This document shows, piece by piece, positions 7,730 to 16,105 of a stretch of DNA of 64,000 nucleotides. The stretch comes from Rhodospirillum centenum SW (lineage in GTDB: Bacteria > Pseudomonadota > Alphaproteobacteria > Azospirillales > Azospirillaceae), in assembly GCF_000016185.1 (NCBI RefSeq), contig NC_011420.2, forward strand, positions 186,001 to 250,000. Direction: 5' to 3'. The number at the start of each line of letters is the position of its first letter. Position 1 is the stretch's first letter. The notes beneath the pieces are model-generated. The model ran no database searches and was not told where the DNA came from. It worked only from the letters and a program-made list of their open reading frames with translations. The position numbers and the translations under genes were made by a program.

Positions 7730-8862
7730 CACAGCACCTCCAGATCGGCGTGCAGGGCGCCGGCGGCCTTGATCGCCTGCAGAATTGAAATGATGTCCCG
7801 TGGTCCCGCTCCCAGCCGGTTCAGGCCATCGACCAGCTCGCGCAGGCTGACGCTGCCCTGGACGATGTTCAGGCGGTTGCCGGATCCGTCCTCCACCTCG
7901 ATGTCCGTGCGCGGCACCACCACCGTCTGGCCCTGCTGGGCGAAGGGACCTGGCTGGGAAACCTGTGGAGTCTCCGTCACCCGCACGGTCAGGTTGCCCT
8001 GCGCGATGGCGACCGTGCTGATGCGCACGCTGTCGCCCATGACGATGGTCCCCGACTGCTCGTCGATCACCACCCGCGCCGGCTGGTCGGGCGTGACCGG
8101 AAGCGTCTCGACCCGGGAGATCAGGTCCGCGACGTTACCAGCATAGGCGCCGGGCACGGTCAGTTCGACCGTCGTCGGGTCCGTGGCGCGGGCTGAATAG
8201 GCGCCGAGCTGGCGGTTCACGGCCTGGGCGATCCGGGTGGCGGTGGAGAAGTCCGGATTGCGCAGCGTCAGCCGCACGCGCGCCAGGTCGTTCAAGGCGA
8301 ACTCGACCTCGCGCTCGACGATGCCGCCGTTGGGAATACGGCCCGCGGTCGGCACGCCCTTGGTGACGCTCGCCGCTTCCCCGCGGGCGGAGAAGCCCCC
8401 CACCGCCACGGAGCCCTGCGCGACCGCATAGACCGACCCGTCGGCCCCGATCAGCGGCGTGGCCAGCAGGCTTCCGCCCAGCAGGCTGGTGGCATCGCCC
8501 ATGGTGGAAATGGAGACATCGAGTCGCGATCCCTGGCGGGCGAAGGGCGGCAGTTCGGCCGTCACCATCACCGCCGCCACGTTGCGGGTCTTCACGTTCA
8601 GGCCGGTGATGTTGACGCCCATGCGCTCCAGCATCCCCTCCAGGCTCTGCTGCGTGAAGGGCGAGTTCTGGAGGCGGTCCCCGGTGCCATCCAGACCGAC
8701 CACGAGGCCGTAGCCGATCAACTGGTTGCTGCGCACCCCCTCGACCTCGACCAGATCCTTGATGCGCATCTGCGCGAAGGCCGGGCCGGCGGACGGCAGG
8801 ACGGACAGGAGGAAGGCCAGGACGACTGCGAGGGCGCGCTGGCCGGAACGGCGGGCATCCAT
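7729..8862 (-). CDS. flgI: FlgI flagellar P-ring protein
   Basis: A 377-residue periplasmic protein with a Sec signal peptide: a basic MDARRSGQR start, then a hydrophobic stretch ending AGPAFA. FlgI hallmarks follow: RIKDLVEVEGVRSNQLIGYG, LVVGLDGTGD and FTQQSLEGMLERMG. It assembles the P ring around the rod in the peptidoglycan layer. First gene of the flgI-flgJ-flgN-like unit, with a flagellar box at 8914-8928. Length and motifs are ordinary. Confidence 0.95.
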   Translation of the reverse strand: MDARRSGQRALAVVLAFLLSVLPSAGPAFAQMRIKDLVEVEGVRSNQLIGYGLVVGLDGTGDRLQNSPFTQQSLEGMLERMGVNITGLNVKTRNVAAVMVTAELPPFARQGSRLDVSISTMGDATSLLGGSLLATPLIGADGSVYAVAQGSVAVGGFSARGEAASVTKGVPTAGRIPNGGIVEREVEFALNDLARVRLTLRNPDFSTATRIAQAVNRQLGAYSARATDPTTVELTVPGAYAGNVADLISRVETLPVTPDQPARVVIDEQSGTIVMGDSVRISTVAIAQGNLTVRVTETPQVSQPGPFAQQGQTVVVPRTDIEVEDGSGNRLNIVQGSVSLRELVDGLNRLGAGPRDIISILQAIKAAGALHADLEVL

Positions 8863-8898
8863 GCCTCAACCCCGTTTTCTTTTCGGCAACAGGGGCAG

Positions 8899-8928
8899 CC
8901 TAGCGTTCCCGGGTTAAAGCGGCTTTTA
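8899..8928 (-). promoter_or_regulatory. Flagellar box upstream of flgI
   Basis: Read toward flgI: TAAA-N7-TTAA (8914-8928), then CCCGGGAACG and CTAGG. The spacing of 10 bases from TTAA to CTAG is the same as upstream of fliK, the 787-residue protein gene and the 78-residue gene. Confidence 0.65.
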
Positions 8929-8997
8929 GCCCAGGCGTCCGGTCAGCCACTTTGTTAAGAGGTTTATCTACAAATCGAACTATAATTTATCCGTGGG

Positions 8998-9012
8998 TTA
9001 AACTCAGATTAA
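8998..9012. promoter_or_regulatory. Perfect CtrA-type box TTAA-N7-TTAA
   Basis: TTAA-ACTCAGA-TTAA matches the CtrA consensus exactly. It sits in the divergent region between flgI and the CtrA/FtcR-like regulator, about 140 bases before the regulator start. An AT-rich stretch with TATAAT (8981-8986) lies beside it. It may serve autoregulation or control by the cell's CtrA. Confidence 0.7.
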
Positions 9013-9151
9013 ACGCGCCGGATCCTTGACTCTTGCCAGCAAGTCATGCGGTAGATAATCAAGAAAGTGGTAAGACCAAATAACAAACAATTTTACGGAA
9101 ATCTACGCGCAACGGTGTACCCGGTCGATCGGGATCAACATGGAGAGGGGC

Positions 9152-9922
9152 ATGCGCATCCTGCTTATCGAAAACGAGCGGCTCATCGCTGCGGCACTGC
9201 ACCGGGAGATCGGCAAAGCCGGCCTGCGGTGCGAACTGTCTGACGAAGCCGACGCCATCCGGCTGATGCAGGAAGGCGACGACAGCTTTGCCGACTACGA
9301 TGCGATCCTGGTCGGCACCGTGTCGAACGGCGGCGGCCTCGTCACACAGCTCCGCCGCTGCTCCGGACATACGATCATCATCGGCCTGCTCGGCCACCGC
9401 TGCGTCACCAGCACGATCGCCTATCTGCGCTCCGGTGCGGACGATGTGCTGGTCAAGCCGATCAACGCGCTGGAGTTCGAGGCCCGGCTGCACGCCGTGC
9501 GCCGGCGGACGCATGGCCATAGCTCCTCCGAGCTGCGCGTCGGCCGCCTCACCGTTTATCTCGACGGGCGCGATCCGGCGGTGGACGGGCAGCGGCTGCG
9601 GCTCAGCCACCGCGAACACGCCATCTTCAGCGTGCTGGCCCTGAATGTCGGCCGGGTCGTTTCGAAGGAAAAGATCTACGAAACGGTCTATGGCCTGACC
9701 GGCTCCGATCCGTTGGACAAGGTCATCGACGTCTATATCTGCAAGCTGCGCAAGAAACTGGCGGAAGCAACGGGCGGCGACCGCTACATCGAGACCGTCT
9801 ACGGACGCGGTTACAAGTTCGAGGCCCCCTCTGAGGAGGAAGCCGACATCGGCCCCGTCGCGCACATCGCCCCCCTCTCCCCGGCCCTCGCCGCGGACGA
9901 CGGGCGCCACGTCAGCGGCTGA
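9152..9922 (+). CDS. OmpR/CtrA-family flagellar regulator with atypical receiver
   Basis: A 256-residue protein: a receiver-like domain (1-115) and an OmpR-type winged helix (about 125-225). The DNA-binding part, LSHREHAIFSVLALNVGRVV, then DKVIDVYICKLRKKL and YGRGYKF, is close to CtrA. In the receiver the expected phosphoacceptor Asp is Gly55 (YDAILVG), and the acidic pair is E7/N8. The conserved Lys (VKPI) remains. Such receivers occur in Rem and FtcR, flagellar activators of Rhizobiales, so it probably works without phosphorylation. ATG 9152 is preferred over 9140 because GGAGAG lies just ahead. It is flanked by flgI and flgL and preceded by a perfect TTAA-N7-TTAA. Confidence 0.82.
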   Translation: MRILLIENERLIAAALHREIGKAGLRCELSDEADAIRLMQEGDDSFADYDAILVGTVSNGGGLVTQLRRCSGHTIIIGLLGHRCVTSTIAYLRSGADDVLVKPINALEFEARLHAVRRRTHGHSSSELRVGRLTVYLDGRDPAVDGQRLRLSHREHAIFSVLALNVGRVVSKEKIYETVYGLTGSDPLDKVIDVYICKLRKKLAEATGGDRYIETVYGRGYKFEAPSEEEADIGPVAHIAPLSPALAADDGRHVSG

Positions 9923-10024
9923 AGCCCTCCCGCTGGCGGTCATCGGATGCGATGCCCGCCATGACCGAAGCGCTCTCTTCCCCCCATCCGAACGGCCTGC
10001 CGATCCGGGTCTTTCCCGACCTCC

Positions 10025-10088
10025 GGCGCCGGCGGAAACGGTACTGTTCAGGCCTGGGACCTGACTGCCGGTTCCGCCGGCGCCTTTT
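10025..10088 (+). terminator. Terminator of the flagellar regulator gene
   Basis: GGCGCCGGCGGAA pairs perfectly with TTCCGCCGGCGCC over 13 bp, enclosing a 34-base loop that can fold further (TCAGG/CCTGA). TTTT follows on the + strand. Confidence 0.7.
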
Positions 10089-10131
10089 GCGTCGGCGTGT
10101 CGGCGCGGCCACGACCGGACGCTGGAATCGG

Positions 10132-10167
10132 AACGGCCCCGGGCGGTGTTCACTGCCCAGGGCCGTT
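10132..10167 (-). terminator. Hairpin at the end of the flgE-flgK-flgL operon
   Basis: A 17-bp stem with one mismatch and one wobble closes on a 2-base TT centre, about 30 bases beyond the flgL stop. No T-run follows on the minus strand. Together with the hairpin at 10025-10088 it separates two convergent units. Confidence 0.65.
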
Positions 10168-10198
10168 TCCTGTCGGGTCTGCGTGTGAGGGAGAGACC

Positions 10199-11266
10199 TC
10201 AGAGGAAATCGATCAGCGACAGCTTGCTGATCCGGCTCGTCATGGCAAAGGTGGCTTCGAGCTGGGTCTCCAGCGTGTTCAGCCGCAGCCCCGTCTCGTA
10301 AGGATCGGCCATTTCCATCTGCGTGATCTGCTTCGACAGCAGCCCGTCTTCGACCTCGTGCCGCTCATCGGCCCGCTTCAGCAGTTCCTCCTGAAGGCCG
10401 ATGATGCCCTGGGTGTCAATCAGCTCGTCGGTCGCCTGGGTGATCAGCCGCCAGCCCTGGTCGGCGATCCGCTGATAGGCTTCCGTGGAAACGGATTCGG
10501 AAGGCACTGCCGCCAGCAGATAGAGGCCCTTCAGCAAGGTCCGGACGGGCTCGTCGCCGGCCGTGCAGGCATAGGTCACCGGCAGGTCCTCGCCTGCCCT
10601 GCCCTGCACCTGGGTCGTGCTGCCCAGGAAGAAGGTCTTGGAGAAATTCTCCGGAGCCGCCGGTCCCCCGCCATAGGTGTCGGAGAAGATCGACGACAGA
10701 CCGTTCGGACCGTTCAACGCCGCATCCACATCGGCTGCCGTCGATGTCGGCCCCAAGGAGGAGAGCACGGATTTCACCGCGTCCAGGGGCGCAATGCCGG
10801 ACGGCGCCGTTTCCGTGGGCGGCTGCATCGGCCGGGTATCAAAGCGCGTGCCCGCGAAGAGATAGCGGCCCGACTGGGAAGAATTGAACATCGAGGACAG
10901 GGTCTGAATCGCGTTCAGCGCTGCCTCGTCGATCGTCGCGGCCGCCGCTCCCACGCCCGAGCCGGAAACGCTCAGCGCCAGGTCGCGGACCTGGGTCGCC
11001 GAGCCCCGCACCTTGTCCAGGGCTTCCTGCATCAGCGTGAGCCGAGAGGACTGCGTCTGGATGGACTGGCGGTACTCGGCCGTGGTCTGGCGGGCATTGC
11101 GCAGATCGAGCAGCAGCGCCGCACGACTGCCTACGGAACCGGCGACATCCGACTTCTTGCCGGTTCCGATCTCAAGTTCAAGGGTATGCATGTCCGACTG
11201 CATGGTGCGGACAAGGTTCCGGGTCTGGCGCGCCAGAGCCATGGTCGAGATGGAAGACACCGACAT
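10199..11266 (-). CDS. flgL: FlgL hook-filament junction protein (HAP3)
   Basis: A 355-residue flagellin-like protein. The N-terminal helix carries ARQTRNLVRTMQSDMHTLEL and EIGTGKKSDV, and SSQSGRYLFAGTRFDTRP is the segment typical of FlgL. The C-terminal helix ends ATFAMTSRISKLSLIDFL. FlgL links hook to filament. It starts 3 bases after the flgK stop and is last in the flgE-flgK-flgL operon. No anomalies. Confidence 0.93.
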   Translation of the reverse strand: MSVSSISTMALARQTRNLVRTMQSDMHTLELEIGTGKKSDVAGSVGSRAALLLDLRNARQTTAEYRQSIQTQSSRLTLMQEALDKVRGSATQVRDLALSVSGSGVGAAAATIDEAALNAIQTLSSMFNSSQSGRYLFAGTRFDTRPMQPPTETAPSGIAPLDAVKSVLSSLGPTSTAADVDAALNGPNGLSSIFSDTYGGGPAAPENFSKTFFLGSTTQVQGRAGEDLPVTYACTAGDEPVRTLLKGLYLLAAVPSESVSTEAYQRIADQGWRLITQATDELIDTQGIIGLQEELLKRADERHEVEDGLLSKQITQMEMADPYETGLRLNTLETQLEATFAMTSRISKLSLIDFL

Positions 11267-11268
11267 GC

Positions 11269-12756
11269 CTAGATCTCCATGAGCGTGTCGAGCATGCGGG
11301 ATGCAGCCTGCATCACCTGCCCGGCGGCAGCGAAAGCCTTCTCGATCAGCAGGAGTTCCTGCATCTCTTCTTCGATGTTGACGCCATCCTTCGAGATGCG
11401 CGCCGTCTCGACCGTTTCCAGCAGCACGCTCTGGGCCTTGGCGTCGTTCGCCGCCGTCGCGCGGAGCATCTGCTGATGTCCCATCGCCGCGGAGGCGAAC
11501 CCCTTGAGGGTTCCCGTCGGGATCAGCCCGGCATCCGCGTCGAAACTGACGGTCTGCTGGAAGACCCCCAGGAACGACCGGATCTGCGCAGTGTCACCGA
11601 CATCGCCGGTGGTCGCGGCATGGATGCCGGTCCGCAGCAGGGCCGGATTGCCGCCGGCCTCGACCCTGACAAGGTCGTTGACGGCGATGCGGCCTGCCAG
11701 CCCGGCCGGCCCCGGCGACGCCGGCGAATAGGGCGGGGCGCGGTAGTGCCGGACCCCGGCGTCGGTGAACAGGCCGGTATCCGAGAGGCCGGTGCCGGTG
11801 ATCGAGGCATCGGCCGCCTGGAAGCGGTCAACCAGAACGCTGGCGATCTCGTCGATCTGGCGCCGCGCCTGCGGCATCAGGCTGTCGCGCACCTCGAAGA
11901 GACCAGCGATCCGGCCGGACTTCAGCGGCAGCGGATAGCCGCTCCCGGGAGCGATGTCCGCACCTTCGACCTTGAGGCCGCTCAGCATCGACGGGTATTC
12001 GGTGGTCGAACCGATGACCGCGGTCGGGGTGAATTCCAGCATCCGCGCCGACCCGTCCAGCAGGGTCACCCCGCCGTCGGTCATGACGACCAGTTCGTTG
12101 GGGCTGCGCGTGAAGTACTGGATGCCGATCTGACCGGCGATGCGGTCCAGCAGCACGTCGCGCTGGTCCTCCAGCTCCGTGGTATCCTGGCCGCTGCCGG
12201 TCCGCATCTTCACTTCGCGGTTCAGCTTCTCAAGCTGGACCAAGGCCTGGTTGACATCGGCCACCGACGCGGCAATGTCGGAATCGGCCTGCTGGCGGAC
12301 CTGCTTGATCTTGTCGTCCGCCGCATTCAGGCGGTTGGCCAGCGACACCGCGGCATCGACCACGGCGCGTTGCTGCACCGGATTGTCCGGCAGTTCCTCA
12401 AGCGCCAGGAAAGCCGTTTCCAGCGCCGTGACGGCGGAGGAGAGGGAGCGCTCCTCCTGCGGCTGGCCGATGCTCTCCGTATAGACCGCCAGCGCATCGG
12501 CCCGGGCCGCCTTGGCGGCATAGTCCGACGACTGCGTGCGGGTCTCGCGGGCCAGGTGCGCGTCGGCGTTGCGCCGGACATCCTGCACGGTGACGCCGCG
12601 GCCCTCCCCGCCGACGGTGAGGGAGGCGAGCGTCACCTCCTTGCGGGTGTAGCCCGGGGTCGTGGCGTTCGCCACGTTGCGGGAAAGAATCGCAGACTTC
12701 TGCTGCTGGGCCTGAAGGCCGGTCAGCGCCGTCTGCAGGGCAAGGCCGATGCTCAT
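11269..12756 (-). CDS. flgK: FlgK hook-filament junction protein (HAP1)
   Basis: A 495-residue protein. The N-terminal rod/hook signature is ALTGLQAQQQKSAILSRNVA with NATTPGYTRKEV. The long middle region has the FlgK pattern, including DQRDVLLDRIAGQIGI and DGGVTLLDGSARML. The C-terminal helix NIEEEMQELLLIEKAFAAAG is shared with axial proteins. FlgK sits between hook and FlgL. It follows flgE by 14 bases and precedes flgL. Length is on the short side but normal for alphaproteobacteria. Confidence 0.94.
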   Translation of the reverse strand: MSIGLALQTALTGLQAQQQKSAILSRNVANATTPGYTRKEVTLASLTVGGEGRGVTVQDVRRNADAHLARETRTQSSDYAAKAARADALAVYTESIGQPQEERSLSSAVTALETAFLALEELPDNPVQQRAVVDAAVSLANRLNAADDKIKQVRQQADSDIAASVADVNQALVQLEKLNREVKMRTGSGQDTTELEDQRDVLLDRIAGQIGIQYFTRSPNELVVMTDGGVTLLDGSARMLEFTPTAVIGSTTEYPSMLSGLKVEGADIAPGSGYPLPLKSGRIAGLFEVRDSLMPQARRQIDEIASVLVDRFQAADASITGTGLSDTGLFTDAGVRHYRAPPYSPASPGPAGLAGRIAVNDLVRVEAGGNPALLRTGIHAATTGDVGDTAQIRSFLGVFQQTVSFDADAGLIPTGTLKGFASAAMGHQQMLRATAANDAKAQSVLLETVETARISKDGVNIEEEMQELLLIEKAFAAAGQVMQAASRMLDTLMEI

Positions 12757-12770
12757 CGCGCCCTCCCCCG

Positions 12771-14075
12771 TCAGCGCATCAGGCGCGAGACTTCATCCAG
12801 CATCTCATCGGCCGTCTGGATGATCTTCGCATTGGATGAATAGGCGCGCTGGGTCTCGATGATGCTGGTCAGTTCCTCCGCAATGTCCACGTTGGAGGCT
12901 TCGAGCGCGGCGCCATCGACGGCCCCGGCCTTGCCGGAACCGGCATCCCAGAGATAGTAGTCTCCGGACTCGCGGCTGACCTGGAAGGCGTTGCCGTCCA
13001 TGCGGCGCAGGCCGTCCGGGTTCGTCACGTCGGCCACCGGGATCTGGTAGACGGCCTGGCGCAGGCCGTTCTTGTAGATGGCGGTCATGACGCCGTCATC
13101 ACCGATCTCGACCCGCTCCAGGGGGGCATAGCTCGCGCCGTCCTTGTTGATCTTGGTCGGCACATAGTCGTCGCCCCACTGGGTCAGCCCGCCCGTCTGG
13201 TTGGGGCGTCCCAGATTGACGACGATCGGCTGGCCGTTGACGTCGAGCTTGATGCTCCCCGTGGCGGCGTCCACGTCCAGAGTCGGCGATGCGCCGACCT
13301 CCGACATCGTGTTCAGCGAGCCCGGCGGACCGCTGGTCGCGGTGTTGCCGTTGAACACGATGTTGGCCGTGCCCAGCGACGTGGTGCCGTCATAGATGGT
13401 CAGGTTCCACTCGTTGGCGGCAGACTGCGGAGCCCACTCCAGGGTCAGCCGGCCGGTGCCGCCCAGCGGCGTGTAATAGTCAACGGAGGTGGAGAAGGGC
13501 TGGGCCGGCGGCGTCTTCCCCGTCTGGCTGGCCGGCAGGTTGGCGGCGAAGTCGATCTGTGTCGTCGCCTTGGCAAGCCCGGTGATGGAGGAGAGGTTCA
13601 CCGTCTCCAGGCCGGTGAAGCTGGTCCGCGACGGCTCGCCGCCGACAACCTTGCCGTCCGGACCCAGCTTCCAGCCTTGCAGGAAGTAGCCGGCCGTATT
13701 GTGCAGGTTGCCGTTCTCATCCACGCGGAACGCCCCGGAGCGGGTCAGCATGTAGCTCGGCGCCTCCCCGTTCACGGCAGCGGAACGGTTGGAAACGACG
13801 AAGAAACCACGCCCGGAGATCGCCATGTCGGTCGCCGAGTTCGTGGCCTGCACGATACCGCCGCGGGATACCTCCGTATGCAGGTCGGCCTGCACGCCGC
13901 CGGCGGAGTAGCTGCCCGGACTGGAGGCGCTGGTCACCAGGGTCGAGAACTGCACACCGGACCGCTTGTAGCCGACGGTCGAGGAATTGGAGATGTTGTC
14001 GGAGATCGCGGCGAACTTGGCGCTCTGCGCGGCCAGGCCGCTGACCCCCGAATACATGGCGCTGTAGATGCTCAT
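12771..14075 (-). CDS. flgE: FlgE flagellar hook protein
   Basis: A 434-residue protein starting MSIYSAMYSGVSGLAAQSAK, with the axial motif ISDNISNSSTVGYKRSGVQF. A FlgE-type D1 segment carries SGRGFFVVSN, and the C-terminus is EASNVDIAEELTSIIETQRA with an Asn-containing helix. The ATG at 14075 is chosen because homologues begin here; an upstream in-frame start adds an unlikely leader. It is the first gene of flgE-flgK-flgL, with a flagellar box at 14154-14168. Confidence 0.93.
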   Translation of the reverse strand: MSIYSAMYSGVSGLAAQSAKFAAISDNISNSSTVGYKRSGVQFSTLVTSASSPGSYSAGGVQADLHTEVSRGGIVQATNSATDMAISGRGFFVVSNRSAAVNGEAPSYMLTRSGAFRVDENGNLHNTAGYFLQGWKLGPDGKVVGGEPSRTSFTGLETVNLSSITGLAKATTQIDFAANLPASQTGKTPPAQPFSTSVDYYTPLGGTGRLTLEWAPQSAANEWNLTIYDGTTSLGTANIVFNGNTATSGPPGSLNTMSEVGASPTLDVDAATGSIKLDVNGQPIVVNLGRPNQTGGLTQWGDDYVPTKINKDGASYAPLERVEIGDDGVMTAIYKNGLRQAVYQIPVADVTNPDGLRRMDGNAFQVSRESGDYYLWDAGSGKAGAVDGAALEASNVDIAEELTSIIETQRAYSSNAKIIQTADEMLDEVSRLMR

Positions 14076-14138
14076 GGCGGTTTTCCATCGTTTGTCGGCA
14101 GATCGGCGGAGTCCGCTCGGACCTCCTCCTGCCATACG

Positions 14139-14201
14139 GTAGGCCGGCGTCGTTTAAAGGCGCGTGAAAACGGCCAGCGGATCGTTTCCTATTGGGAAAC
14201 G
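14139..14201 (-). promoter_or_regulatory. Flagellar box and palindrome upstream of flgE
   Basis: Read toward flgE: TTCA-N7-TTAA (14154-14168), then 10 bases and CCTAC. At 14183-14201 a palindrome CGTTTCC-TATTG-GGAAACG overlaps the end of motB. The palindrome may act as an operator or as the motB terminator. Confidence 0.55.
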
Positions 14202-15166
14202 GACGCGCCGGGCAGCGGCACGCGGCGCATCACGATGATGCTGATGCGCCGGTTGCGGGGATCGCCCGGGTCCTCCGGCAGCAGGTGCAGCGTGTCCGCC
14301 AGCCCCTCCACCCGCGCCACCCGGCCCGGCTGGATGCCTTTCTGGAGCAGGACACGCCGGGCGGCGTTCGCCCGGTCGGCGGACAGTTCCCAGTTGCCGT
14401 AGCGGGCATTGGCGGCGAACGGCCGTCCGTCGGTGTGACCGCTGATGGCGATACGGTTCGGCACCCCGGACAGGGCCTCGGCAACGATGCCCAGAAGGGT
14501 CACCGCACGACCGTTGAGGTCCGTCGCACCGGAGTCGAACATGGAGAAGTGCGGCCGGTCGGTGATCTGGATGCGCAGTCCGTCCGCGGTCCGCTCGAAC
14601 ACCAGGTTCTGCGACAGATCGGCCAGATCCACGGCGGACATCAGCGCATCGCGGACCGACTGCTCGATGCGGTCGAAGCTCTGTTCCTCCGCGGCCACCT
14701 GCTGGAGCTGCTGCTCCAGCGCGGCCGTCATCGGAGTGCCATTGCCATCGGCCGGCGCACTCTCGGCATTCTCCTGGGCCGAGGCGCCCCCACCTTCGCC
14801 GTCATCCAGTTCCCTGTCCGGGCCGGGCGGCGACAGGGTCGGCACGCGCGCGGTGGGAATGGTCTCCCAGGCGCTCGCCGCATTGCTCGTCAACGCCCCC
14901 TCGCGCGCCACCGACTGACCGGCCAACTGGCCGTTCGCACCGGAATTCGCGTCGGACACGGCGATCGGGTTGAAGTAGTCGGCAATCCCGTGCCGCTGTT
15001 CCGGTGTTGTCACATTGACCAGCCAGAGCAGCATGAAGAACGCCATCATCGCCGTCACGAAGTCGGCATAGGCGATCTTCCAGGTACCGTTGCCCTCAAG
15101 CTCGTCCGATTCTTCCTGAGCGCGGCGTTTGATGACGATCTGGGGTTTCTGGGGCTTTCCCGTCAT
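14189..15166 (-). CDS. motB: MotB stator protein
   Basis: A 325-residue protein. One membrane helix near residues 30-52 contains the proton-carrying Asp in YADFVTAMMAFFMLLW. A periplasmic linker rich in Ala, Ser and Glu follows. The C-terminal OmpA-like peptidoglycan-binding domain has IAISGHTDGRPF, then NWELSADRANAARRVLLQKG and DPRNRRISIIV. MotB anchors the torque-generating stator to the cell wall. It starts 3 bases after motA stops, so both are translated together. Lys/Arg-rich N-terminus faces the cytoplasm. Confidence 0.95.
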   Translation of the reverse strand: MTGKPQKPQIVIKRRAQEESDELEGNGTWKIAYADFVTAMMAFFMLLWLVNVTTPEQRHGIADYFNPIAVSDANSGANGQLAGQSVAREGALTSNAASAWETIPTARVPTLSPPGPDRELDDGEGGGASAQENAESAPADGNGTPMTAALEQQLQQVAAEEQSFDRIEQSVRDALMSAVDLADLSQNLVFERTADGLRIQITDRPHFSMFDSGATDLNGRAVTLLGIVAEALSGVPNRIAISGHTDGRPFAANARYGNWELSADRANAARRVLLQKGIQPGRVARVEGLADTLHLLPEDPGDPRNRRISIIVMRRVPLPGASVSQ

Positions 15167-15169
15167 GGT

Positions 15170-16054
15170 TCAGGCCGCCTTCTGACGTTCGGTCAGACGG
15201 GCCGCCGCGGCTGTGGTCACCTCCTCCACATCGTAGAAGCTCGGCTGCACTTCCGAGTACAGCACCTTGCGGGCGTGCTCGACACAGATCGCCGGGGCCG
15301 AGCCGTGCAGATAGGCGGTCAGGCCGGCCTTCATGCACTGAAAGTACTTCAGCTCCTCGTCGCGCATGCGGTGCGCGGCCCCCGCCAGCGGACCGATGAA
15401 GCCGTAGGACAGCAGCACCCCCATGAAGGTGCCGACGAGCGCCCCGCCGATCATGTGCCCCAGGACCTCCGGCGGTGCCGCGATGGAGCCCATGGCCTTG
15501 ATCATGCCCAGCACCGCCGCGACGATGCCCAGGGCGGGCAGTCCCTCCGCCACGACATGCAAGGCGTGGGAGACCCGCTGCAGTTCCTTCTGGAGCGTGG
15601 AGAGTTCCTCTTCCATCAGAGCCTCCATCTCGTGCGAGCGGTCGGCCCCGAGCGACATCAGGCGCAGATAGTCGGTGAGGAAACGCATCGCCCGCTCATG
15701 CCCCAGGACGCTGGGGAACTGCTGGAAGATCTGGCTGTCCTCCGGCCGCTCGATATCCTTTTCCAGGGAGAGCAGCCCCTTGGTCCGCGCCATGCGCAGC
15801 ACGGTGTAGAGGGCGCCGAGCAGGTCCAGATAGTCGCCCTGCTTGCGGCGGGTGCCGCGGAACAGCTCGCGCAGGGCCAGCACCGTGTCCCGGCGCACCT
15901 GGCTGGGATTGGCGATGACGAAGGCGCCGACGGCGCCGCCGCAGATGATCAGGACCTCGAAGGGCTGCCAGAGCACCCCCAGATTGCCGCCCAGGGCGGC
16001 GAACCCACCCAGGACGGAGCCGATGACGATGATCGACCCGATTATCAGGTTCAT
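15170..16054 (-). CDS. motA: MotA stator protein
   Basis: A 294-residue membrane protein with four helices: two at the N-terminus (residues 1-60) and two near 175-235 (PALGIVAAVLGMIKAMGSIA and GALVGTFMGVLLSYGFIGPL). The large cytoplasmic loop between them carries the charged FliG-contact region, including RPEDSQIFQQFPSVLGHERA. Together with MotB it forms the ion-driven stator. The proton type is favoured over sodium by similarity to proteobacterial MotA, not by a decisive residue. It follows the 787-residue protein gene by about 50 bases. Confidence 0.95.
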   Translation of the reverse strand: MNLIIGSIIVIGSVLGGFAALGGNLGVLWQPFEVLIICGGAVGAFVIANPSQVRRDTVLALRELFRGTRRKQGDYLDLLGALYTVLRMARTKGLLSLEKDIERPEDSQIFQQFPSVLGHERAMRFLTDYLRLMSLGADRSHEMEALMEEELSTLQKELQRVSHALHVVAEGLPALGIVAAVLGMIKAMGSIAAPPEVLGHMIGGALVGTFMGVLLSYGFIGPLAGAAHRMRDEELKYFQCMKAGLTAYLHGSAPAICVEHARKVLYSEVQPSFYDVEEVTTAAAARLTERQKAA

Positions 16055-16105
16055 GGTTTCCCTCCGGAGCGGGTGTTGGGACGGGGCGAGTGTGCCCGCG
16101 CCCGA

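Noticed and set aside
9026-9059. Sigma-70 promoter TTGACT ... TAGATA ahead of the flagellar regulator.
   Set aside because: The spacer is 20 or more bases, too long for a confident call, although it may still contribute.
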